Assembly (NCBI RefSeq): GCF_050948175.1
Contig: NW_027490250.1
Location: forward strand, 698,081-762,080
DNA from: Xylocopa sonorina
Taxonomy: Eukaryota > Arthropoda > Insecta > Hymenoptera > Apidae
Direction: 5' to 3'
Length of the DNA stretch: 64,000 nt
The notes beneath the pieces were generated by a model. It was not told where the DNA came from and ran no database searches. It saw only the letters and a program-made list of their open reading frames with translations. This document shows, piece after piece, positions 28,001-42,552 of this stretch. Made by a program: the position numbers and the translations under genes. Every line of letters begins with the position of its first letter. The stretch's first letter is position 1.

Positions 28001-31000
28001 TACGAGGTATACATGACACTCCGCAATGAATATTATATCTTATCATGAAACATAGAAGTGACATGCGATATCGCGTTCTAAGAAGCATTAGAACTCTATT
28101 GCTACGATACGTAGACATCTGCAAACGCTATTTCCTAGCATGGAAGGGTCGCATTTACACACTTTTGAAGTGAGTACGAGGTATACATAACACTCCATAA
28201 TGAATATTATATCTTTTCATGAAACATAGCAGTGAGATGCGATATCGCGTTTTAAGAAGCATTAGAAATCTATTGCTACGATACGTAGACATCTGCAAAC
28301 GCTATTTCCTAGCAAGGAAATTTCGCACTTACATTCCACTGAAGTGAATACGAGGTATACGTAACATTACACAATTAATATTATATCTTATTACGAAACA
28401 TAGAAATGAAATACGACATCTCGTTTGAAGAATCATTAGATCTCTATTGCTGTGATACGAAGACATCTGCAAACAATGTTTCCTAGCAAGGAAGTGTCGC
28501 ATTTACATTCTTGTGAAGCGAAATCGAGGTATACATGACACTTCGCAATGAATATTATATCTTATCATGGAACATAGAAGTGAGAAGCGATATCGTGTTC
28601 TAAGAAGCATTAGAACCCTATTGCTACGATTTGTAGACATCTGCAAACGCTACTTCCTAGCATGGAAGTGTCGCATTTACATTCTTTTGAAGTGAATACG
28701 AGGTATACATGACACTTCGCAATGAATATTATATCTTATCGTGAAACATAGGAGTGAGATGCTTTATCGCGTTTTAAGAAGCATTAGGTCTCTATTGCTA
28801 CGATACGTAGACATCTGCAAGCGCTATTTCCTAGAATGGAAGGGTCGCATTTACATTCTTTTGAAGTGAGTACGAATTATACATAACACTCCATAATGAA
28901 TATTATATCTTATCATGAAACATAGCAGTGAGATGCGATATCGCGTTTTAAGAAGCATTAGAACTCTATTGCTGCGATAGGTAGACATCTGCAAACGCTA
29001 TTTCCTAGCATGGAAGTGTCGCATTTACATTCTTTTGAAGTGAATACGAGATATACATGACACTTCGCAATGAATATTATATCTTATCATGAAACATAGG
29101 AATGAGGAGCTATATCGCGTTTTGAGAGGCATTAGAACTCTATTGCTAATATACGTAGACATCTGCAAACGCTATTTCCTAGCATGGAAGTGTCACATTT
29201 ACATTCTTTTGAAGTGAATACGAGGTATAGATGACACTTCGCAATGAATATTGTATCTTATCATGAAACATAGAAGTGAGATGCGATATCGCGTTCTAAG
29301 AAGCATTAGAACTCTATTGCTAATATAAGTAGATATCTGCAAACTCTATTTCCTAGGAAGGAAATTTCGCTCTTACATTCCACTGAAGTGAATACGAGGT
29401 ATACGTAACATTATACAATGAATATTATATCTTATTGCGAAACATAGAAATGAAATACGACATCTCGTTTTAAGAATCATTAGTACTCTATTGCTGTGAT
29501 ACGTAGACATCTGCAAACAATATTTCCTAGCAAAGAAGTGTCGCATTTACATTCATGTTAAGTGAAATCGAGGTATACATGACACTTCGCAATGAATATT
29601 ATATCTTATCATGGAACATAGAAGTGAAATGCGATATCGCGTTCTAAGAACCATTAGAACCCTATAGCTACGATACGTAGACATCTGCAAACACTATTTC
29701 CTAGCATGGAAGTGTCGCATTTACATTCCTTTGAAGTGAATACGAGGTATAGATGACACTTCGCAATGAATATTATATCTTATCATGAAACATAGAAGTG
29801 AGATGCGATATCGCGTTCTAAGAAGCATTAGAACTCTATTGCTACGATACGTAGACATCTGCAAACGCTATTTCCTAGCATGGAAGTGTCTTATTTACAT
29901 TCTTTTGAAGTGAATACGAGGTATACATGACACTTCGCAATGAATATTACATCTTATCATGAAACATAGAAGTCAGATGCGATATCGCGTTCTAAGAAGC
30001 ATTAGAACTCTATTGCTACGATACTTAGACATCTGCAAACGCTATTTCCTAGCATGGAAGGGTCGCATTTACACTATTTTGAAGTGAGTACGAGGTACAC
30101 ATAACACTCCATAATGAATATTATATCTTTTCATGAAACATAGCTGTGAGATGCGATATCGCGTTTTAACAAGCATTAGAAATCTATTGCTACGATACGT
30201 AGACATCTGCAAACGCTATTTCCTAGCATGGAAGTGTCGCATTTTCATTCTTTTGAAGTGAATACAAGATATACATGACACTTCGCAATGAATATTATAG
30301 CTTATCATGAAACATAGGAATGAGGTGCTATATCGCGTTTTGAGAAGCATTAGAACTCTATTGCTATTATACGTAGACATCTGCAAACTCTATTTCCTGG
30401 CAAGGAAATTTCGCACTTACATTCCACTCAAGTGAATACGAGGTATACATAACATTACACAATGAATATTATATCTTGTTACGAAACATAGAAGTGAAAT
30501 ACGACATCTCGTTTTAAGAAGCATTAGTACCCTATTGCTGTGATACGTAGACATCTGCAAACAATATTTCCTAGCAAGGAAGTGTCGCATTTACATTCTT
30601 TTGAAGTGAATACGAGGTATACATGACACTTCGCAATGAATATTATACCTTATCATGAAACATAGAAGAGAGGTGCGATATCGCGTTTTAGGAAGCATTA
30701 GAACTCTATTGCTGCGATACGTAGACATCTGCAAACGCTACTTCCTCGCATGGAAGTGTCGCATTTACATTCTTTAGAAGTGAATACGAGATATACATGA
30801 CACTTCGGAATGAATATTATATCTTATCATGAAACAGAGGAATGAGGTGCTATATCGCGTTTTGAGAAGCATTAGAACTCTATTGCTAATATGCGTAGAC
30901 ATCTGCAAACTCTATTTCCTCGCATGGACATGTGGCACTTACATTCCACTGAAGTGAATACGAGGTATACATAACATTACACAATGAGTATTATATCTTA

Positions 31001-34000
31001 TTACGAAACATAGAAATGAAATACGACATCTCGTTTTAAGAAGCATTATTACTCTATTGCTGTGATACGTAGACATCTGCAAACAATATTTCCTAGCAAG
31101 GAAGTGTCGCATTTACATTCTTTTGAAGTGAATACGAGGTATACATGACACTTCGCAATGAATATTATACCTTATCATGAAACATAGAAGAGAGGTGCGA
31201 TATCGCATTTTAGGGAGCATTAGAACTCTATTTCTGCGATACGTAGACATCTGCAAACGCTATTTCCTAGCATGGAAGTGTCGCATTTACATTCTTTTGA
31301 AGTGAATACGAGATATACATGACACTTCGCAATGAAGATTATATCTTAACATGAGACATAGGAATGAGGTGCTATATCGCGTTTTGAGAAGCATTAGAAC
31401 TCTATTGCTAATATGCGTAGACATCTGCAAACTCTATTTCCTAGCATTACACTTACATTCCACTGGCATTCCACTGAAGTGAATACGAGGAATACATAAC
31501 ACTCCACAATGAATATTATATCTTATCACGAAACATAGAAATGAAATGCGGCATCCCGTTTTAAGACGCATTAGAACTCTATTGCTACGATACGTAGACA
31601 TCTGCAAACGCTATTTCCTAGCATGGAAGTGTCTTATTTACATTCTTTTGAAGTGAATACGAGGTATACATGACACTTCGCAATGAATATTACATCTTAT
31701 CATGAAACATAGAAGTCAGATGCGATATCGCGTTCTAAGAAGCATTAGAACTCTATTGCTACGATACTTAGACATCTGCAAACGCTATTTCCTAGCATGG
31801 AAGGGTCGCATTTACACTCTTTTGAAGTGAGTACGAGGTACACATAACACTCCATAATGAATATTATATCTTTTCATGAAACATAGCTGTGAGATGCGAT
31901 ATCGCGTTTTAACAAGCATTAGAAATCTATTGCTACGATACGTAGACATCTGCAAACGCTATTTCCTAGCATGGAAGTGTCGCATTTACATTCTTTTGAA
32001 GTGAATACAAGATATACATGACACTTCGCAATGAATATTATAGCTTATCATGAAACATAGGAATGAGGTGCTATATCGCGTTTTGAGAAGCATTAGAACT
32101 CTATTGCTATTATACGTAGACATCTGCAAACTCTATTTCCTGGCAAGGAAATTTCGCACTTACATTCCACTCAAGTGAATACGAGGTATACATAACATTA
32201 CACAATGAATGTTATACCTTGTTACGAAACATAGAAGTGAAATACGACATCTCGTTTTAAGAAGCATTAGTACCCTATTGCTGTGATACGTAGACATCTG
32301 CAAACAATATCTCCTAGCAAGGAAGTGTCGCATTTACATTCTTTTGAAGTGAATACGAGGTATACATGACACTTCGCAATGAATATTATACCTTATCATG
32401 AAACATAGAAGAGAGGTGCGATATCGCGTTTTAGGAAGCATTAGAACTCTATTGCTGCGATACGTAGACATCTGCAATCGCTATTTCCTCGCATGGAAGT
32501 GTCGCATTTACATTCTTTTGAAGTGAATACGAGATATACATGACACTTCGGAATGAATATTATATCTTATCATGAAACAGGGGAATGAGGTGCTATATCG
32601 CGTTTTGAGTGAATACGAGGTATACATAACATTACACAATGAGTATTATATCTTATTACGAAACATAGAAATGAAATACGACATCTCGTTTTAAGAAGCA
32701 TTATTACTCTATTGCTGTGATACGTAGACATCTGCAAACAATATTTCCTAGCAAGGAAGTGTCGCATTTACATTCTTTTGAAGTGAATACGAGGTATACA
32801 TGACACTTCGCAATGAATATTATATCTTATCATGAAACATAGGAATGAGGTGCTATATCGCGTTTTAGGAAGCATTAGAACTCTATTGCTGCGATACGTA
32901 GACATCTGCAAACGCTATTTCCTAGCATGGAAGTGTCGCATTTACATTCTTTTGAAGTGAATACAAGATGTACATGACACTTCGCACTGAATATTATAGC
33001 TTATCATGAAACATAGGAATGAGGTTCTATATCGCGTTTTGAGAAGCATTAGAACTCTATTGCTATTATACGTAGACATCTGCAAACTCTATTTCCTGGC
33101 AAGGAAATTTCGCACTTACATTCCACTCAAGTGAATACGAGGTATACATAACATTACACATTGAATATTATATCTTGTTACGAAACATAGAAGTGAAATA
33201 CGACATCTCGTTTTAAGAAGCATTAGTACCCTATTGCTGTGATACGTAGACATCTGCAAACAATATTTCCTAGCAAGGAAGTGTCGCATTTACATTCTTC
33301 TGAAGTGAATACGAGGTATACATGACACTTCGCAATGAATATTATACCTTTTCATGAAACATAGAAGAGAGGTGCGATATCGCGTTTTAGGAAGCATTAG
33401 AACTCTATTGCTGCGATACGTAGACATCTGCAAACGCTATTTCCTCGCATGGAAGTGTCGCATTTACATTCTTTTGAAGTGAATACGAGATATACATGAC
33501 ACTTCGGAATGAATATTATATCTTATCATGAAACAGAGGAATGAGGTGCTATATCGCGTTTTGAGAAGCATTAGAACTCTATTGCTAATATGCGTAGACA
33601 TCTGCAAACTCTATTTCCTCGCATGGACATGTGGCACTTACATTCCACTGAAGTGAATACGAGGTATACATAACATTACACAATGAGTATTATATCTTAT
33701 TACGAAACATAGAAATGAAATACGACATCTCGTTTTAAGAAGCATTATTACTCTATTGCTGTGATACGTAGACATCTGCAAACAATATTTCCTAGCAAGG
33801 AAGTGTCGCATTTACATTCTTTTGAAGTGAATACGAGGTATACATGACACTTCGCAATGAATATTATACCTTATCATGAAACATAGAAGAGAGGTGCGAT
33901 ATCGCATTTTAGGGAGCATTAGAATTCTATTTCTGCGATACGTAGACATCTGCAAACGCTATTTCCTAGCATGGAAGTGTCGCATTTACATTCTTTTGAA

Positions 34001-35220
34001 GTGAATACGAGATATACATGACACTTCGCAATGAAGATTATATCTTATCATGAGACATAGGAATGAGGTGCTATATCGCGTTTTGAGAAGCATTAGAACT
34101 CTATTGCTAATATGCGTAGACATCTGCAAACTCTATTTCCTAGCATTACACTTACATTCCACTGGCATTCCACTGAAGTGAATACGAGGAATACATAACA
34201 CTCCACAATGAATATTATATCTTATCACGAAACATAGAAATGAAATGCGGCATCTCGTTTTAAGACGCATTAGAACTCTATTGATACGATACGTAGACAT
34301 CTGCAAATGCTATTTCCTAGCATGGAAGTGTCATATTTACATTCTTTTGAAGTGAATACGAGGTATACATGACACTTCGCAATGAATATTATACCTTATC
34401 ATGAAACATAGAAGAGAGGTGCTATATCGCGTTTTGAGAAGCATTAGAACTCTATTGCTATTATACGTAGACATCTGCAAACTCTATTTCCTAGCAAGGA
34501 AATTTCGCACTTACATTCCACTGAAGTGAATACGAGGTATACATAACATTACACAATGAATATTATATCTTATTACGAAACATAGAAGTGAAATACGACA
34601 TCTCGTTTTAAGAAGCATTAGTACTCTATTGCTGTGATACGTAGACATCTGCAAACAATATTTCCTAGCAAGGAATTGTCGCATTTACATTCTTTTGAAG
34701 TGAATACGAGATGTATATGACACTTCGCAATGAATATTATACCTTATCATGAAACATAGAAGAGAGGTGCGATATCGCGTTTTAGGAAGCATTAGAACTC
34801 TATTGCTAATATGCGTAGACATCTGCAAACTCTATTTCCTAGCATGGACATGTGGCACTTACATTCCACTGAAGTGAATACGAGGTATACATAACATTAC
34901 ACAATGAGTATTATATCTTATTACGAAACATAGAAATGGAATACGACATCTCGTTTTAAGAAGCATTATTACTCTATTGCTGTGATACGTAGACATCTGC
35001 ATACAATATTTCCTAGCAAGGAAGTGTCGCATTTACATTCTTTTGAAGTGAATACGAGGTATACATGACACTTCGCAATGAATATTATACCTTATCATGA
35101 AACATAGAAGAGAGGTGCGATATCGCGTTTTAAGAAGCATTAGAACTCTATTGCTACGATACGTAGACATCTGCAAACGCTATTTCCTAGCATTGAAGTG
35201 TCGCATTTACATTCGTTTGA
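28000..35220 (+). repeat. B-C-dimer-rich higher-order region
   Basis: Palindrome-positive monomers alternate with B and C monomers here. The marker TAGCTGTGAGATG at 30,141 and 31,884 marks copies 1,743 bp apart, and ATAGCTTATCATG at 30,297, 32,040 and 32,996 continues the series. The 956-bp step equals six monomers minus 88 bp, caused by the half-monomer deletion at 32,608. Two 177-bp monomers, at 31,331 and 34,030, share the same altered segment with CATTCCACTG duplicated. Confidence 0.85.
32600..32620 (+). other. Half-monomer (88 bp) deletion junction
   Basis: GTTTTGA is joined directly to GTGAATACGAGG, whereas the homologous copy at 33,560-33,661 contains the intervening 88 bp. Repeat spacing on the two sides confirms it: the offset between copies is 956 bp before the junction and 1,044 bp after it. 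The half-monomer phase shift persists to the right. Confidence 0.88.
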
Positions 35221-38200
35221 AGTGAATACGAGATATACATGACACTTCGCAATGAATATTACACCTTATCATGAAACATAGAAGTGAGATGCGATATCGC
35301 GTTTTAAGGAGCATTAGAACTCTATTGCTACGATACGTAGACATCTGCAAACGCTATTTCCTAGCATGGAAGTGTCTTATTTACGTTCTTTTGAAGTGAA
35401 TACGAGGTATACATGACACTTCGCAATGAATATTATATCTTATCATGAAACATAGAAGTGAGATGCGATATCGCGCTCTAAGAAGCACCACAACTCTATT
35501 GCTACGATACGTAGACATCTGCAAACGCTATTTCCCAGGATGGAATGGTCGCATTTACATTCTTTTGAAGTGAGTACGAGGTATACATAACACTCCATAA
35601 TGAATATTATATCTTATCATGAAACATAGCAGTGAGATGCGATATCGCGTTTTAAGAAGCATTAGAACTCTATTGCTACGATACGTAGACATCTGCAAAC
35701 GCTATTTCCTAGCATGGAAGTGTCGCATTTACATTCATTTGAAGTGAATACGAGGTATACATGACACTTCGCAATGAATATTATACCTTATCATGAAACA
35801 TAGAAGGGAGATGCGATATCGCGTTTTAGGAAGCATTGGAACTCTATAGCTGCGATACGCAGACATCTGCAAACGCTATTTCCTAGCATGGAAGTGTCGC
35901 ATTTACATTCTTTTGATGTGAATACGAGATATACATGACACTTCGCAATGAATATTATATCTTATCATGAAACATAAAAGTGAGATGCGATATCGCGTTC
36001 TAAGAAGCATTAGAACTCTATTGCTACGATACGTAGTCATCTGCAAAGGCTATTCCCTAGCATGGAAGGGTCGCATTTACATTCTTTTGAAGTGAGTACG
36101 AGGTATACATATCACTCCATAATGAATATTATATCTTATCATGAAACATAGCAGTGAGATGCGATATCGCGTTTTAAGAAGCATTAGAACTCCATTGCTA
36201 CGATACGTAGACATCTGCAAACGCTATTTCCTAGCATGGAAGTGTCGCATTTACATTCATTTGAAGTGAATACGAGGTATACAAGACACTCCACAATGAA
36301 TAGTATATCTTATCACGGAACATAGAAATGAAATGAGGCATCTCGTTTTGTGAAGCATTAGAACTCTATTGCTACGATACGTAGACATCTGCAAACCCTA
36401 TTTCCTAGCATGGAAGTGTCGCATTTACATTCGTTTGAAGTGAATACGAGGTATACATGACACTTCGCAATGAATATTATATCTTATCACGAAACATAAA
36501 AGTGAGATGCGATATCGCGTTCTAAGATGCATTAGAACTCTATTGCTACGATACGTAGACATCTGCAAAGGCTATTCCCTAGCACGGAAGGGTCGCATTT
36601 ACTTTCTTTTGAAGTGAGTACGAGGTATACATAACACTCCATAATGAATATTATATCTTATCATGAAACATAGCAGTGAGATGCGATATCGCGTTTTAAG
36701 AAGCATTAGAACTCTATTTCTACGATACGTAGACATCTGCAAACGCTGTTTCCTAGCATGGAAGTGTCGCATTTACATTCATTTGAAGTGAATACGAGGT
36801 ATACATGACACTTCGCTATGAATATTATACCTTATCATGAAACATAGAAGAGTGATGCGATATCGCGTTTTAGGAAGCATTGGAACTCTATTGCTGCGAT
36901 ACGTAGACATCTGCAAACGCTATTCCCTAGCATGGAAGTGTCGCATTTACATTCTTTTGATGTGAATACCAGATATACATGACACTTCGCAATGAACATT
37001 ATATCTTCTCATGAAACATAGCAGTGAGATGCGATATCGCGTTTTAAGAAGCATTAGAACTCTATTTCTACGATACGTAGACATCTGAAAAGGCTATTCC
37101 CTAGCATGGAAGGGTCGCATTTACATTCTTTTGAAGTGAGTACGAGGTATACTTATAACTCCATAATGAATATTATATCTTATCATGAATCATAGCAGTG
37201 AGATGCGATATCGCGTGTTAAGAAGCATTAGAACTCTATTGCTACGATACGTAGACATCTGCAAAGGCTATTCCCTAGCATGGAAGGGTTGCATTTACTT
37301 TCTTTTGAAGTGAGTACGAGGTATACATAACACTCCATAATGAATATTATATCTTATCATGAAACATAGCAGTGAGATGCGATATCGCGTTTTAAGAAGC
37401 ATTAGAACTCTATTTCTACGATACGTAGACATCTGCAAACGCTGTTTCCTAGCATAAAAGTGTCGCATTTACATTCATTTCAAGTGAATACGAGGTATAC
37501 ATGACACTTCGCTATGAATATTATACCTTATCATGAAACATAGAAGGGAGATGCGATATCGCGTTTTAGGAAGCATTGGAACTCTATAGCTGCGATACGC
37601 AGACATCTGCAAACGCTATTTCCTAGCATGGAAGTGTCGCATTTACATTCTTTTGATGTGAATACGAGATATACATGACACTTCGCAATGAATATTATAT
37701 CTTATCATGAAACATAAAAGTGAGATGCGATATCGCGTTCTAAGAAGCATTAGAACTCTATTGCTACGATACGTAGTCATCTGCAAAGGCTATTCCCTAG
37801 CATGGAAGGGTCGCATTTACATTCTTTTGAAGTGAGTACGAGGTATACATATCACTCCATAATGAATATTATATCTTATCATGAAACATAGCAGTGAGAT
37901 GCGATATCGCGTTTTAAGAAGCATTAGAACTCTATTGCTACGATACGTAGACATCTGCAAACGCTATTTCCTAGCATGGAAGTGTCGCATTTACATTCAT
38001 TTGAAGTGAATACGAGGTATACATGACACTCCACAATGAATAGTATATCTTATCACGGAACATAGAAATGAAATGAGGCATCTCGTTTTGTGAAGCATTA
38101 GAACTCTATTGCTACGATACGTAGACATCTGCAAACCCTATTTCCTAGCATGGAAGTGTCGCATTTACATTCGTTTGAAGTGAATACGAGGTATACATGA

Positions 38201-40190
38201 CACTTCGCAATGAATATTATATCTTATCACGAAACATAATAGTGAGATGCGATATCGCGTTCTAAGATGCATTAGAACTCTATTGCTACGATACGTAGAC
38301 ATCTGCAAAGGCTATTCCCTAGCAAGGAAGGGTCGCATTTACTTTCTTTTGAAGTGAGTACGAGGTATACATAACACTCCATAATGAATATTATACCTTA
38401 TCATGAAACATAGAAGAGTGATGCGATATCGCGTTTTAGGAAGCATTGGAACTCTATTGCTGCGATACGTAGACATCTGCAAACGCTATTCCCTAGCATG
38501 GAAGTGTCGCATTTACATTCTTTTGATGTGAATACCAGATATACATGACACTTCGCAATGAACATTATATCTTCTCATGAAACATAGCAGTGAGATGCGA
38601 TATCGCGTTTTAAGAAGCATTAGAACTCTATTTCTACGATACGTAGACATCTGAAAAGGCTATTCCCTAGCATGGAAGGGTCGCATTTACATTCTTTTGA
38701 AGTGAGTACGAGGTATACATATAACTCCATAATGAATATTATATCTTATCATGAATCATAGCAGTGAGATGCGATATCGCGTGTTAAGAAGCATTAGAAC
38801 TCTATTGCTACGATACGTAGACATCTGCAAAGGCTATTCCCTAGCATGGAAGGGTCGCATTTACTTTCTTTTGAAGTGAGTACGAGGTATACATAACACT
38901 CCATAATGAATATTATATCTTATCATGAAACATAGCAGTGAGATGCGATATCGCGTTTTAAGAAGCATTAGAACTCTATTTCTACGATACGTAGACATCT
39001 GCGAACGCTGTTTCCTAGCATGGAAGTGTCGCATTTACATTCATTTGAAGTGAATACGAGGTATACATGACACATCGCTATGAATATTATACCTTATCAT
39101 GAAACATAGAAGAGTGATGCGATATCGCGTTTTAGGAAGCATTGGAACTCTATTGCTGCGATACGTAGACATCTGCAAACGCTATTCCCTAGCATGGAAG
39201 GGTTGCATTTACTTTCTTTTGAAGTGAGTACGAGGTATACATAACACTCCATAATGAATATTATATCTTATCATGAAACATAGCAGTGAGATGCGATATC
39301 GCGTTTTAAGAAGCATTAGAACTCTATTTCTACGATACGTAGACATCTGCAAACGCTGTTTCCTAGCATAAAAGTGTCGCATTTACATTCATTTCAAGTG
39401 AATACGAGGTATACATGACACTTCGCTATGAATATTATACCTTATCATGAAACATAGAAGGGAGATGCGATATCGCGTTTTAGGAAGCATTGGAACTCTA
39501 TTGCTACGATACGTAGTCATCTGCAAAGGCTATTCCCTAGCATGGAAGGGTCGCATTTACATTCTTTTGAAGTGAGTACGAGGTATACATATCACTCCAT
39601 AATGAATATTATATCTTATCATGAAACATAGCAGTGAGATGCGATATCGCGTTTTAAGAAGCATTAGAACTCTATTGCTACGATACGTAGACATCTGCAA
39701 ACGCTATTTCCTAGCATGGAAGTGTCGCATTTACATTCATTTGAAGTGAATACGAGGTATACATGACACTCCACAATGAATAGTATATCTTATCACGGAA
39801 CATAGAAATGAAATGAGGCATCACGTTTTGTGAAGCATTAGAACTCTATTGCTACGATACGTAGACATCTGCAAACCCTATTTCCTAGCATGGAAGTGTC
39901 GCATTTACATTCGTTTGAAGTGAATACGAGGTATACATGACACTTCGCAATGAATATTATATCTTATCACGAAACATAATAGTGAGATGCGATATCGCGT
40001 TCTAAGATGCATTAGAACTCTATTGCTACGATACGTAGACATCTGCAAAGGCTATTCCCTAGCATGGAAGGGTCGCATTTACTTTCTTTTGAAGTGAGTA
40101 CGAGGTATACATAACACTCCATAATGAATATTATACCTTATCATGAAACATAGAAGAGTGATGCGATATCGCGTTTTAGGAAGCATTAGA
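35221..40190 (+). repeat. Nested 9- and 10-monomer higher-order repeats
   Basis: 35,780-36,600 matches 37,520-38,340 at exactly 1,740 bp (10 x 174), sharing the rare GATACGCAGACATCTGC. 37,770-38,390 matches 39,510-40,130 at the same offset. 36,840-37,450 matches 38,406-39,016 at 1,566 bp (9 x 174). I noticed only a few differences per copy. A copy switch lies at 39,491-39,502. Confidence 0.85.
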
Positions 40191-40800
40191 ACTCTATAGC
40201 TGCGATACGTAGACATCTGCAAACGCTATTTCCTAGCATGGAAGTGTCGCATTTACATTCTTTTGATGTGAATACGAGATATACATGACACTTCGCAATG
40301 AATATTATATCTTATCATGAAACATAAAAGTGAAATGCGATATCGCGTTCTAAGAAGCATTAGAACTCTACTGCTACGATACGTAGTCATCTGCAAAGGC
40401 TATTCCCTAGCATGGAAGGGTCGCATTTACATTCTTTTGAAGTGAGTACGAGGTATACATATCACTCCATAATGAATATTATATCTTATCATGAAACATA
40501 GCAGTGAGATGCGATATCGCGTTTTAAGAAGCATTAGAACTCTATTGCTACGATACGTAGACATCTGCAAACGCTATTTCCTAGCATGGAAGTGTCGCAT
40601 TTACATTCATTTGAAGTGAATACGAGGTATACATGACACTCCACAATGAATATTATATCTTATCACGGAACATAGAAATGAAATGAGGCATCTCGTTTTG
40701 TGAAGCATTAGAACTCTATTGCTACGATACATAGACATCCGCAAACGCTATATCCTAGCATGGAAGTGTCGCATTTACGTTCTTTTGAAGTGAATACGAG

Positions 40801-42552
40801 GTATACATGACACTTCGCAATGAATATTATATCTTATCATGAAACATAGAAGTGAGATGCGATATCGCGTTCTAAGAAGCACTAGAACTCTATTGCTACG
40901 ATACGTAGACATCTGCAAACGCTATATCCCAGGATGGAATGGCCGCATTTACATTCTTTTGAAGTGAGTACGAGGTATACATAATTCTCCATAATGAATA
41001 TTATATCTTCTCATGAAACATAGCAGTGAGATACGATATCTCGTTTTAAGAATCATTAGAACTCTATTGCTACGATACGTAGACATCTGCAAACGCTATT
41101 TCCTAGCATGGAAGTGTCGCATTTACATTCGTTTGAAGTGAATACGAGATATACATGACACTTCGCAATGAATATTATATCTTATCATGAAACATAGGAA
41201 TGAGGTGCCATATCGCGTTTTGAGAAGCATTAGATCTCTATTGCTACGATACGTAGATATCTGCAAACGCTATTTCCTAGCATGGAAGTGTCGCATTTAC
41301 ATTCTTTTGATGTGAATACGAGATATACATGACACTTCGCAATGAATATTATATCTTATCATGAAACATAGGAATGAGGTGCTATATCGCGTTTTGAGAA
41401 GCATTAGAACTCTATTGCTACGATACGTAGACATCTGAAAAGGCTATTCCCTAGCATGGAAGGGTCGCATTTACATTCTTCTGAAGTGAGTACGAGGTAT
41501 ACATATCACTCCATAATGAATATTATATCTTATCATGAAACATAGCAGTGAGATGCGATATCGCGTTTTAAGAAGCATTAGAACTCTATTGCTACGATAC
41601 GTAGACATCTGCAAACGCTATTTCCTAGCACGGAAGTGTCGCATTTACATTCATTTGAAGTGAATACGAGGTATACATGACACTTCGCAATGAATATTAT
41701 ACCTTATCATGAAACATAGAAGGGAGATGCGATATCGCGTTTTAGGAAGCATTGGAACTCTATAGCTGCGATACGTAGACACCTGCAAGCGCTATTTCCT
41801 AGCATGGAAGTGTCGCATTTACATTCTTTTGACGTGAATACGAGGTATACATGACACTTCGCAATGAATATTATATCTTATCATGAAACACAGGAATGAG
41901 GTGCTATATCGCGTTTTGAGAAGCATTAGAACTCTATTGCTAATATGCGTAGACATCTGCAAACTCTATTTCCTAGCATGGACATGTGGCACTTACATTC
42001 CACTGATGTGAATACGAGGTATACATAACATTACACAATGAGTATTATATCTTATTACGAAACATAGAAATGAAATACGACATCTCGTTTTAAGAAGCAT
42101 TACTACTCTATTGCTGTGATACGTAGACATCTCCAAACAATATTTCCTAGCAAGGAAGTGTCATATTTACATTCTTTTGAAGTGAATACGAGGTATACAT
42201 GACACTTCGAAATGAATATTATATCTTATCATGAAACATAGATGTGAGATGCGATATCGCGTTCTAAGAAGCATTAGATCTCTATTGCTACGATACGTAG
42301 ACATCTGCAAACGCTATTTCCTAGCATGGAAGTGTCTTATTTACATTCTTTTGAAGTGAATACGAGGTATACATGACACTTCGCAATGAATATTATATCT
42401 TTTCATGAAACATAGCAGTGAGATGCGATATCGCGTATTAAGAAGCATTAGAAATCTATTGCTACGATACGTAGACATCTGCAAACGCTATTCCCTAGCA
42501 TGGAAGTGTCGCATTTACATTCTTTTGAAGTGAATACGAGATATACATGACA
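40801..42552 (+). repeat. Second copy of the block also at 3,649-5,400 and 47,414-49,165
   Basis: The offset to the first copy is 37,152 bp. The offset to the third is 6,613 bp, 38 monomers plus one base; the extra base is the G in ATATCAGTGTTTT near 43,651. It shares the CCCAGGATGGAATGG marker, the ATAATTCTCC junction and the B-C dimer. The segment just to its left, 40,201-40,760, matches 1,831-2,390, so about 1.2 kb of the ancestral block is missing between them. Confidence 0.87.
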
